This document shows positions 26,157 to 34,089 of a stretch of 64,000 bases of DNA, one piece after another. The translations under genes and the position numbers were made by a program. The notes below the pieces were generated by a model. That model did not search any database. It worked only from the letters and a program-made list of their open reading frames with translations, and was not told where the DNA came from. The stretch comes from CAYRVX01 sp964427875 (GTDB lineage Bacteria > Planctomycetota > Phycisphaerae > SM23-33). The stretch's first letter is position 1. Each line of letters opens with the position of its first letter. The stretch covers positions 16,085-80,084 of the forward strand of contig CAYRVX010000014.1 of the NCBI GenBank assembly GCA_964427875.1, in the 5' to 3' direction.

Positions 26157-28394
26157 CTACTTGTCACGAACAGCGACGGCCGCCCGGCGCAGCGGATTGC
26201 CCAGCAGGACCGCCGATTTCTGTCCCTCGTTGTTGAATACGACGTCCATCGTGCCGTCCTTGTTGAGGTCCAGCACGCTGATTCCGCGCGTGTTGAAGAT
26301 CCGCCGGTACAGGCCGATCTCCTCGCCGGCATCGGAGAACTTGCCCGCCCCGTCGTTTCGGAAGTAACGGTTGGGCCCCTTGAGGCAGCCGACGAGCAGG
26401 TCGAGCCGGCCGTGATTGTTGAAGTCGGCCCAGACGGCGCAGGTGGCGCGCCCGATCGGCCCGGCCAGCGCCCCCGCCGAGGGCGTGACGTCGGTGAACC
26501 GGCCCCTGCCGTCGTTCCGGAAGAGCTTGCATCGGCCGGTCTGCGGCACGAACAGGTCCACGTCGCCGTCGCCGTCCATGTCGCCGAAGGCCGGCGAGAC
26601 CCCGCCGGCGCGGTAGGAGACCCCCGAGCTCTTCGCGCGGAGGAATCCCCCGGGCGTGTTGACGGCCAGCACGCCGGTGCCGGCGCTGTAGAGGAAGTCC
26701 GGGCGCTTGTCGCCGTTGACGTCGGCCACCGCCAGGCGGTCGCCCTTGAGTTTGCCTCCGACCCCGTGCGGGCCCAGGCCGGCGGCCTTCGAGACGTCCT
26801 CGAAGAGCCGCGGCGCCGAGGGCACTTCCCTGTTGGCGGCGAAGTAGAACCTCGGCTCCCCGCTGTTGTTGCAGATCTTCATCAGCAGCCCGTTGCGTCC
26901 GCACTTGAGCTTCAGGGCGAGCTTGGCCTGGTCCGGCCGACAGGACCGCTCGACGTTCTGGGAGAGGACCTTCTCGCCGTTGAGCCACACGGTCAGCGTG
27001 TCATCGCTGCCCAGCGAGATCGGCAGGTCGAGGGCCCGGCCGAAGTCCAGCACGCGGTAGACGTACACCACCACCCGCCGGTTGTGCCGCCCGGACTTGA
27101 ACAGCGCCAGGCCGTTGACCTTCCCGTCGGTGAACTTGGCTTCCTTCCACGCGGCCTTGGCGCCCTCCTTGCCGGGGTACTGCTTCGACAGGTCGATCTC
27201 CTTCTCGGGCGGATAGATGGTGTTGAAGCCCCTCCTGGAGGTGTTGTCGAACGGCCCGATGTAGTACCAGGCGCCGGTCCTCGGCTCGTTCGGGTCAAGG
27301 GCGGCGGGAGCTCGGAGGTTTCGGTACAGCCGCAGCCCGCGGAACCCGTCGGCCAGGAGGACGTCCGGGCGCTTGTCGCCGTCGTAGTCCAGCCAGGCGG
27401 CGGCCTTCAGGTTGTAGTAGCCCCGCACCGGCATCGAGGCGGTGATGTCGCGGAGCTTCCTGCCGTCGTTCTCGAGCAGCCTGGGTCCGGAGGTGGTGGC
27501 CAGGAGGAGGTCTTCCTTGCCGTCGCCGTTGAAGTCGGCCCAGGCGGCCCCGCGGACCCCGCCGCGGACGGGCACGTGCACGTCGTTGAAGGATTCATCG
27601 GCGCTTTGGAGCAGCGTCAGCCCGCCGGCGCCGAAGAGGCAGAAGTCCGCCCTGCCGTCGCCGTCGATGTCGGTGGATGCCACCCCGGCGGCGCCGGGGC
27701 CCACGTTGGCCACCGCGGCGTAGTGCGTGAAGCCCGGCATGTCGCCGACGGCGACGAACTCCTCCACGCCCCAGCCGACGAAGTCGCGCTTGGGATCGTA
27801 GTCCGCGATCTTCAGGCTGGCCTTTATCCGCTGGACCCTCGCCGTGCGAAGCTGGAGGGCGTTCTTGTCGCCGTCGACCATGCAGGGGACGGCCACCTCC
27901 TCGCCGGCGAGCATCCTCTCGACGAGGGTCGCGAGCTTGGCGGGCCGGCCGGCGAAACTGCGAAGGAAGTACGGCTCGGCGTGGGTCATCGACCACCACT
28001 CGCGGCCGACGGCCTGGTACCAGTAGTTGTCGATGCACGTCTCGCCGTGGCCGCCGTTGTGGAACAAGACCGCCAGCTTGCCCGCCTGGGCCCACTTCAT
28101 GATGTTCTGCCACTCGCGCGGGTGGAAGCCCCGGGTGCCGATGTTGTGCTTGATCGTCTCCCCCGGGTGCGTGCCCTTGATGTCGCGCACCTTGCGGTAG
28201 ACGATCAGGTTCTTCTCCCTGTCCACCTTCTCGACGCGCATGACCAGGACGTTCGTCGACTCGTTGGTGACCCGGCCGAGCGTGAAGGGCGCTTCGACGT
28301 ATCCCAGTGCCTCGGTGCCCGGCATCACCAGTGCCGATGCCGCCACCAGCAGCCCAGCGCATCCACGGATGAATCGACCGGTCTTCAAGGTCAA
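26157..28394 (-). CDS. FG-GAP/VCBS repeat protein with inserted PA14-like domain
   Basis: This is a 745-residue exported protein. The start is a TTG at 28394, supported by CAGGAGCTC immediately upstream; no ATG gives the full signal peptide (GCAGLLVAASALVMPGTEA). Residues of about 30-210 form a domain shared with the protein at 32529. FG-GAP/VCBS calcium-binding repeats follow ('STDIDGDGRADFCLFG', 'WADFNGDGKEDLLLATT', 'LDYDGDKRPDVLLADG'), are interrupted by a 'WYYIGPFDN' domain (about 390-530, PA14-like), and then resume ('AFGDMDGDGDVDLFVPQTGR'). The repeats build a beta-propeller typical of surface proteins. It lies 19 bases after the TPR gene, in the same run. Confidence 0.88.
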   Translation of the reverse strand: MTLKTGRFIRGCAGLLVAASALVMPGTEALGYVEAPFTLGRVTNESTNVLVMRVEKVDREKNLIVYRKVRDIKGTHPGETIKHNIGTRGFHPREWQNIMKWAQAGKLAVLFHNGGHGETCIDNYWYQAVGREWWSMTHAEPYFLRSFAGRPAKLATLVERMLAGEEVAVPCMVDGDKNALQLRTARVQRIKASLKIADYDPKRDFVGWGVEEFVAVGDMPGFTHYAAVANVGPGAAGVASTDIDGDGRADFCLFGAGGLTLLQSADESFNDVHVPVRGGVRGAAWADFNGDGKEDLLLATTSGPRLLENDGRKLRDITASMPVRGYYNLKAAAWLDYDGDKRPDVLLADGFRGLRLYRNLRAPAALDPNEPRTGAWYYIGPFDNTSRRGFNTIYPPEKEIDLSKQYPGKEGAKAAWKEAKFTDGKVNGLALFKSGRHNRRVVVYVYRVLDFGRALDLPISLGSDDTLTVWLNGEKVLSQNVERSCRPDQAKLALKLKCGRNGLLMKICNNSGEPRFYFAANREVPSAPRLFEDVSKAAGLGPHGVGGKLKGDRLAVADVNGDKRPDFLYSAGTGVLAVNTPGGFLRAKSSGVSYRAGGVSPAFGDMDGDGDVDLFVPQTGRCKLFRNDGRGRFTDVTPSAGALAGPIGRATCAVWADFNNHGRLDLLVGCLKGPNRYFRNDGAGKFSDAGEEIGLYRRIFNTRGISVLDLNKDGTMDVVFNNEGQKSAVLLGNPLRRAAVAVRDK

Positions 28395-28413
28395 GAGCTC
28401 CTGATTGCGTCGG

Positions 28414-31400
28414 CTAGTCGATCCCGTCGAGCCGCTCGCGGGCGACCTTGGCCCACCGGCTTGCGGGATCGTCCTTCATGGCCTGGCGGTACAGCCTGGC
28501 CGCTTCGACGGGCTTCTTCATCTCCGCGTAGGCCCGCGCCGCCTCGCAGCGGGCCGCGGCGCTCCACTCGGGGTAGCCGTAGGTCAGCGGCACGAGCAGC
28601 AGCTCCTTGACGGCCTCATCGTATCGCTTCTGCTCCAGCCGGCATTGGCCGATCGCGAACTGGGCCTTTGCCGCCACCTCGCCCACCGTTCGCCGGATCA
28701 CCTCGGCATACGCCTTGGTCGCGTTGTCGTACTGCTTCTGTTCCTGCCACGTCTTGCCGATGGCGTAGTACGCCTCGGCTTTCCACCGGCCGGAACGGTC
28801 ACGCTGGACCAGCGATTGCAGCGTCTGCCGGCTGGCGTCCCACTGCTTGGCGCGGGCCTGGGCCTCACCGAGCCTCAGCAGCGCACGGTCCCTGTGGGGC
28901 GTGTATCGGTAGTTCTTCTCATCGCGGAAGCCCAGCAGCTTCTGGATGGCCTTGGCCCAGTCCCCCTGCTGGATCAGCGCCTCGGCGGTGAGGTACTGTG
29001 CCTGGCCGGCCACCTGGTGCCCGGCCGGCTTCTCGCCGATCGCATCGAGATGCGCCAGGGCGGCCTTGGGCTCCTTCCTGGCCAGCAGGCAGGAGGCCAG
29101 GCGAAGCCTCATCGTCTCGCCGATCTCGCGGGGGGGGTTGCTCTCGACGCCCTCGGACAGCAGCTTGACCGCCGCGGCGACGCTGTCGGGGTCGTCCCTG
29201 CGCTGCATGTGCATTTCGGCCAGCTCGAATCGCACGCGAGCCGCCAGCGGCGACGTCGGTGCCGCGGCAATCAGCCTCTCGTACTGCGCTCGGGCGTTCA
29301 TCTCCGACGGCTGGACCGGAATGTCCGACAGCGGGATCTTCGGCGGCCCCGGCTCCGGGGGCGCCTGTCCCGCCGGCGTCCGCTTGGCCAGTGCCGCGCG
29401 GGCCTTCGCCAGCGCCGCGGCCTGGAGCTTCTGCCGGGCGGCCTCGATCTCGCCCTCCGCCAGGAGGCGATAGCACCAGGCCCCCTCGTACAGCAGTTGC
29501 AGGTGCACCTGCGAGCCGGGGCTTCTCTTGCCCTCGTTCAAGGCCTCGGCGTGGAGCTGGCCGATCCCCTGACGCAGGGAGACCGCGGCCTCTGACAGCT
29601 TCCCTCTGAGGGCCGGGAGCTCCTTGCGCCGCGATGATGAGTAGCTCGCCTGGCGAACGGCCTCCACGAGGGCCTTCAGCTCCTCGCGGCGGCACTGGCT
29701 CGCTCGCCAGATGGCGTTGACGGCCTCCGGGCGGCCGGGGTGCTCCTGGATCAACTCCTCGAGCATCTTCCGGGCTTCGGTGAGCTTTGCGTGCTCCTGC
29801 GGTTTACGGGAGCCCTTGATCGCCAGGGCGTGCTCGTACTTCAGCATGGCCGCCCACTCGCGGCGCTCGGGGTCCTTCAGCAGTTGCGCCTCGTTCTCGG
29901 CGCGGTACTTGGCGAGTATGCCGACGGCCTCTTGCGAGCGGTTCTGGGACCGCAGGAGGCTCGACAGGCGAGCCAGGGCCAGCGGCGCGATGCGCGACTT
30001 GCGGTACGGGTCGCCGCGAAAGCGCCTCAGCTCGTTGGCGGCGTGGTTGACACCGTGGACCCCCAGGGCGCACTTGGCCCGCTCGAAGACCGCCGTCGGA
30101 ACCAGCGGGTCCTGCGGGAAGTCCTTCAGCAGCCGGTCGCAGGCCGCGATCGCACGCGTGAGGATGTTCCTGCGCTCTTGCTGATCGGTCACCACGCCGG
30201 CGACCCGCTGGTGGCAGTAGGCCAGTTTCAGCAGCGCATCCGGCGCCTTGGCGTCCTTGGGCCTGGCGCCCAGGAAGCTCTCCAGCAGCTTGGCGGCCTT
30301 GTCGACGTGTGCCACCAGCCTGGCCGCGCCCAGCGCGTCGCCGGACTCGGCCGGCAGCGTGCGCAGCAGGCAGTCGGCCAGCAGGTACGATGCCGCCGCC
30401 AGATCGCCCCTGCGGTCGAACTCCGGGATCTTCCTCAACACGGCGATCGCGTCGGCGTGGCGATCCTGGCGGTAATAGAGCGTTCCCAGCCCGTGCCTGG
30501 CGAAGTTGACGTACTCGAACTGCGGCGAGTTTCGGATCACGTGCTGATAGCGCCGGATCGCCTCGGCGAACAGTTGATCCAGCCGCCGCTGGCGGCTTTC
30601 GCCCTTGAGGTTTGGGTCTTCGGCCGCGGCGGAGGCGAGAAAGTAGGCGTTCTCGGCGCGTCGGAACCAGATGGCCGGCAGCAGCGTGCTCCGTGGATAG
30701 CTCTGCTCGAACTGCCGGCAGACCTGCTCGGACTCGTTGTACATGCCGGCCAGGTGAAGCGCCGCGGCCTGTCGCTGCGTGGCCTCCTCCGCGCGGTCGG
30801 GGCTCGTCCTCTCGGCGACCACCTGCTTGTAGGTGTCGCCCGCCTCCTTGTACTGCCCCAGGAGCTGCTGCGTGTCGGCCAGTTCCATCAGGATGTCACC
30901 GCGGCGGGCCCTGGCGGCCGGGTCGGTCTTTCCCTTCTGCTTGGCCCTCTCGGCCGCCTGGCGCATCGTCCCGATGGCCGTGCCCAGAGCGGTCTTGTAG
31001 GCCCCGGCGTTCTTCGGATCGGCGCCGCGAACCTGGGCCCGCGCCGTCCACCACGTGGCCTTGTCGCCCAACTGCGGATGCTGGATCAGAGGCTGAAGCG
31101 CCCTGATCGCCTCGGGGAATCTCCTGGCCTCGATGTGGCAGTAGCCCGTTCGGAGCTGCGCCTCGGGGACCAGGGGCGATTTGGGCTGCTGCTGGATCAG
31201 CGCCGAGAAGACCTTCAACGCCTGATCGTACTTGCCCGCCTCGGCCAGGAGCTGGGCGCCGTAGAACGACGCGCGGAGGACATAGTCCGGCGAGGCCTCC
31301 CGCGCGAGCGCCTGGAGGTGCTCTCTCTGTTCGGGGCGAAGCCTGGGGTTCTGCCTCAAGGTCTCCGCGGCTCGTTTCTTCCGCTCCTCGTAGGCCGCGG

Positions 31401-32292
31401 GCACGGCCTGGTAAAGCGCCGCCGCCTCCGGGCGCTCCTGCGCCAGATGATGCGTTCGGGCAAGGAGGTATTGCGCGTGAGCGCCGAACTGCTGGCCGAA
31501 GGGGGCCAGTTTGCTGAGGGCCCGCCCCGCCTCAAGATGCTTGTCCTGCACGAAGCAGGCATAGCCCAGGTGGTAAAGGGCCAGCTCCCGATACCGCCCC
31601 TTGCCCATCACCTTGTGGTCGAGCAGGGCGTTGGCCAACTGCTCGGCCTCCGCGAGTTTCCCGGTTCGCAGGAGCATTTCGCACTGGTCGCAGCGGGCGC
31701 GGGCGGCCCAGTCGGCCTCCTCGGGTGTCTCGGCGGGCGCCGTGGTCACCGGCGGCGGCTTGATCATCGCGCCGAACGCATCCGCGGCGGCGGCGAACTG
31801 CTGGGCCGCCTCTGCGAACCGCTGGACGGCCTCGGCGTCGTACCTTCTCGCCTCGTTCGGCTTGGCCCTGGCCTCTCCGAGCGCCTGGTTGCCCAGCGCT
31901 CGCAGCGCCACGCCAAGGTGATACGCCGCGAACGGGCGATCGGCGGACGGCAGGCTGTCCATGCTCCGCCGGAGCAGATCGCCGATGGCCTTGTAGTCTC
32001 TCGGGGACGCCTCCAGGAGGCAGAGGGCCAGTCCGTACTCTGCGGAACGAGCGGAGGCACTGCCGCCGGCGCCATAGGTCTTGATGTACTCGCGAAAGCG
32101 CTGGGCGGCGAAGTCGTACTTCCCCTCGTTGTACGCTCGGCGGGCGCCGTCGAGCATCATCGCCGCGGCCTTCTCCTTGCTGACCTCCTGCCCCCGCGCC
32201 GGCCCGCTCGCCGACGGCAGCACCAACGGCAGCAGAGCCATCAGGCCCCACAGCGCCATAGGGAGCCCGTCAACGGGAAGCTTCCGTCTCAT
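28414..32292 (-). CDS. Very large exported TPR-repeat protein
   Basis: This 1292-residue protein has a signal peptide (GLMALLPLVLPSASGPARGQ) and tetratricopeptide-like helical hairpins along its whole length, for example 'AYNEGKYDFAAQRFREYIKT', 'LLRTGKLAEAEQLANALLDH', 'QQLLGQYKEAGDTYKQVVAE' and 'EQKQYDNATKAYAEVIRRTV'. The pattern of repeats with 'AYYAIGKTWQEQKQYDNAT' resembles YbgF/BamD-type outer-membrane lipoprotein helpers, so an envelope scaffold is plausible. GGAGAGACGG precedes the ATG. It heads the five-gene minus-strand run of TPR, FG-GAP, PQQ-type, unknown and sulfatase genes. Confidence 0.9.
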   Translation of the reverse strand: MRRKLPVDGLPMALWGLMALLPLVLPSASGPARGQEVSKEKAAAMMLDGARRAYNEGKYDFAAQRFREYIKTYGAGGSASARSAEYGLALCLLEASPRDYKAIGDLLRRSMDSLPSADRPFAAYHLGVALRALGNQALGEARAKPNEARRYDAEAVQRFAEAAQQFAAAADAFGAMIKPPPVTTAPAETPEEADWAARARCDQCEMLLRTGKLAEAEQLANALLDHKVMGKGRYRELALYHLGYACFVQDKHLEAGRALSKLAPFGQQFGAHAQYLLARTHHLAQERPEAAALYQAVPAAYEERKKRAAETLRQNPRLRPEQREHLQALAREASPDYVLRASFYGAQLLAEAGKYDQALKVFSALIQQQPKSPLVPEAQLRTGYCHIEARRFPEAIRALQPLIQHPQLGDKATWWTARAQVRGADPKNAGAYKTALGTAIGTMRQAAERAKQKGKTDPAARARRGDILMELADTQQLLGQYKEAGDTYKQVVAERTSPDRAEEATQRQAAALHLAGMYNESEQVCRQFEQSYPRSTLLPAIWFRRAENAYFLASAAAEDPNLKGESRQRRLDQLFAEAIRRYQHVIRNSPQFEYVNFARHGLGTLYYRQDRHADAIAVLRKIPEFDRRGDLAAASYLLADCLLRTLPAESGDALGAARLVAHVDKAAKLLESFLGARPKDAKAPDALLKLAYCHQRVAGVVTDQQERRNILTRAIAACDRLLKDFPQDPLVPTAVFERAKCALGVHGVNHAANELRRFRGDPYRKSRIAPLALARLSSLLRSQNRSQEAVGILAKYRAENEAQLLKDPERREWAAMLKYEHALAIKGSRKPQEHAKLTEARKMLEELIQEHPGRPEAVNAIWRASQCRREELKALVEAVRQASYSSSRRKELPALRGKLSEAAVSLRQGIGQLHAEALNEGKRSPGSQVHLQLLYEGAWCYRLLAEGEIEAARQKLQAAALAKARAALAKRTPAGQAPPEPGPPKIPLSDIPVQPSEMNARAQYERLIAAAPTSPLAARVRFELAEMHMQRRDDPDSVAAAVKLLSEGVESNPPREIGETMRLRLASCLLARKEPKAALAHLDAIGEKPAGHQVAGQAQYLTAEALIQQGDWAKAIQKLLGFRDEKNYRYTPHRDRALLRLGEAQARAKQWDASRQTLQSLVQRDRSGRWKAEAYYAIGKTWQEQKQYDNATKAYAEVIRRTVGEVAAKAQFAIGQCRLEQKRYDEAVKELLLVPLTYGYPEWSAAARCEAARAYAEMKKPVEAARLYRQAMKDDPASRWAKVARERLDGID

Positions 32293-32528
32293 CCGTCTCT
32301 CCGAATAAGCTCAGGACGTGCTGAGGACCTCGATATATACTTCATGCCTCCGAGGACGTGGAAGTTACGGTGGTGTTATAGGTATTGTTCCAGGAAGGCC
32401 CAGACGGTCGGGCACGCCCTGACCGGCGGCCGATGAGTCGTCCGAACTGCATCTGTAACATGTTGGAGACTAAGGGGCTGCGCAGTGTCCGACCCGCGGC
32501 CGGATGCGAGGGCCCAAGAAGGCGGTTG

Positions 32529-34028
32529 ATGAAGAAGTTGCTGAGCTTGGTCTCCCTGATGGTGGGGGCGTGGGTGTTGCTTGCCTCGGGCCCTCCCGCC
32601 GCCGCCGTGATCAAGGTGGACTTCCCCGTATCGAAGATCTACCAGGCCTCCAGGACCGTTCTCGTCGGCGCGGTCACCACGGTCAATCCCGCCAATCGCG
32701 TAATCGACGTGAAGCTGGAGGAAGCCGTCAAGGGCGCCCCGGCGGCGAAGCGCCTGCGCGTCCAGATCGTCAACCCGGCCGCGGTGATCAAGGACGTCGC
32801 CGCCGGCGCGCCCGTGGTCGTCTTCGTCGCGAAGGCAAAGACGGCCGCCAAGGCCGTGGCCATCGTGCACGTGGCCGACGGCTGGCTGCTGGCCAAGCCC
32901 ATCCCCACCGCCAGGACGCCGGCGTGGCGGGTCGTCGAGGTCTATGGCGGCAAGCAGAGCTTCCCGGGGCGCACCGCCGCCCTGACGCGGATCGTCCGCC
33001 AGATGAAGGCGGGCAAGAGCTCCCTGCTCGACAAGATCGAGCACAACGTCTTTGGCGGCGGGGCCAGGCGACTGGCGAGGCTGAACATCCCCAAGCCCCG
33101 CTCCATCAAGGCGGCGGACGTCAACGGCGACAGGAAGGTGGACCTGCTGATCGACACCGCCGGCGGCAGCCGGCTGTTCCTCGCCACGGGCGACGGCTAC
33201 GAGGACGCCACGAAGAAGTGGTGTCCGTGGGGCGCTGCCGGGGGATACTCGGCCTTCGGCGACGTCGACGGCGACGGCAAGGTGGACTACCTCCAGAACG
33301 GCGCGCTGTGGATCAACACCGGCAAGGCGTTCACCACGGCGCGGGTGGCCCTGGACACGCCCGACAAGGTCCGCCCCCTGGCGGCCGCGCTGATGGACGC
33401 CACCGGCGATGGCCGCCCCGACGCGATTCTTCTGGCGGCAAACGGCGAACTGCGGGTCTTCGAGAACCCCGGCCCCGGCGCGAGGGACTGGCCGCCCCAG
33501 CCGCCCCGGTCCCTGTGGAAGGACCCCGAGGGCCCCCTCGCCGCCGAGCTCGGCGACTTCGGCGACGACGGCAGGCCTCACGTGATCGTCGTTCGCTCGC
33601 GCGGCGTCACGCGCTACGCCGTCTGCGCCGACGGCGCCCCGCCGGCCGACTACGACCGGCTCACCGGCGTGAGCCTGGGGAAGTACCACCGGGCACACCG
33701 CGCCGGCCTCAAGAACGTCCTCGTGACCCGCATCGACATCAACGCCGACCGCCGGTGCGACCTGTTCATCCTCGCCGGCGGCCACGGGCTGCTGCTGGTC
33801 AACCGCGGCTTCGGCGCGTACATGGTGAACCCCGACGCCGCCGGGGCGGTGGTATCTCGCGGCCGGCGCAAGGTGCCGTTCAAGCTCACCCCCGCCACGC
33901 CCTGGACGGCCGCCGACCTCCACGGAGACGGCTTCGAGGACCTGATCATCCTCACCGCCGACGGCACGCTCTACGAGGTGAGCAACACGCCCTTCCGTGT
34001 CGGCGCCGGCGTCCGCCTGCGGCACTGA
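32529..34028 (+). CDS. FG-GAP/VCBS repeat protein, paralogue of the 26157-28394 product
   Basis: This is a 499-residue protein. The ATG at 32529 gives a clear signal peptide (KKLLSLVSLMVGAWVLLASG). The first about 180 residues ('VIKVDFPVSKIYQASRTVLV', 'VNPANRVIDVKLEEAVKG', 'ALTRIVRQMKAGKSSLLDKI') match the N-terminal domain of the minus-strand FG-GAP protein. VCBS-like calcium-binding repeats follow ('AADVNGDRKVDLLIDTAGG', 'FGDVDGDGKVDYLQNG', 'TRIDINADRRCDLFILAGG', 'ADLHGDGFEDLIILTADG'). It lacks the PA14-like insertion of its paralogue. It is divergent from the TPR gene, so the shared 236-base gap probably carries two promoters. Confidence 0.88.
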   Translation: MKKLLSLVSLMVGAWVLLASGPPAAAVIKVDFPVSKIYQASRTVLVGAVTTVNPANRVIDVKLEEAVKGAPAAKRLRVQIVNPAAVIKDVAAGAPVVVFVAKAKTAAKAVAIVHVADGWLLAKPIPTARTPAWRVVEVYGGKQSFPGRTAALTRIVRQMKAGKSSLLDKIEHNVFGGGARRLARLNIPKPRSIKAADVNGDRKVDLLIDTAGGSRLFLATGDGYEDATKKWCPWGAAGGYSAFGDVDGDGKVDYLQNGALWINTGKAFTTARVALDTPDKVRPLAAALMDATGDGRPDAILLAANGELRVFENPGPGARDWPPQPPRSLWKDPEGPLAAELGDFGDDGRPHVIVVRSRGVTRYAVCADGAPPADYDRLTGVSLGKYHRAHRAGLKNVLVTRIDINADRRCDLFILAGGHGLLLVNRGFGAYMVNPDAAGAVVSRGRRKVPFKLTPATPWTAADLHGDGFEDLIILTADGTLYEVSNTPFRVGAGVRLRH

Positions 34029-34089
34029 TCGCGGCACATCCGCCGGGTGCGAAGACCGACGTACTGCCTTCTATACGGGAGCATGCAAC

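Noticed and set aside
32385..32528. Upstream extension of the second FG-GAP gene
   Set aside because: It adds a non-conserved basic stretch before a good signal peptide that starts at 32529.
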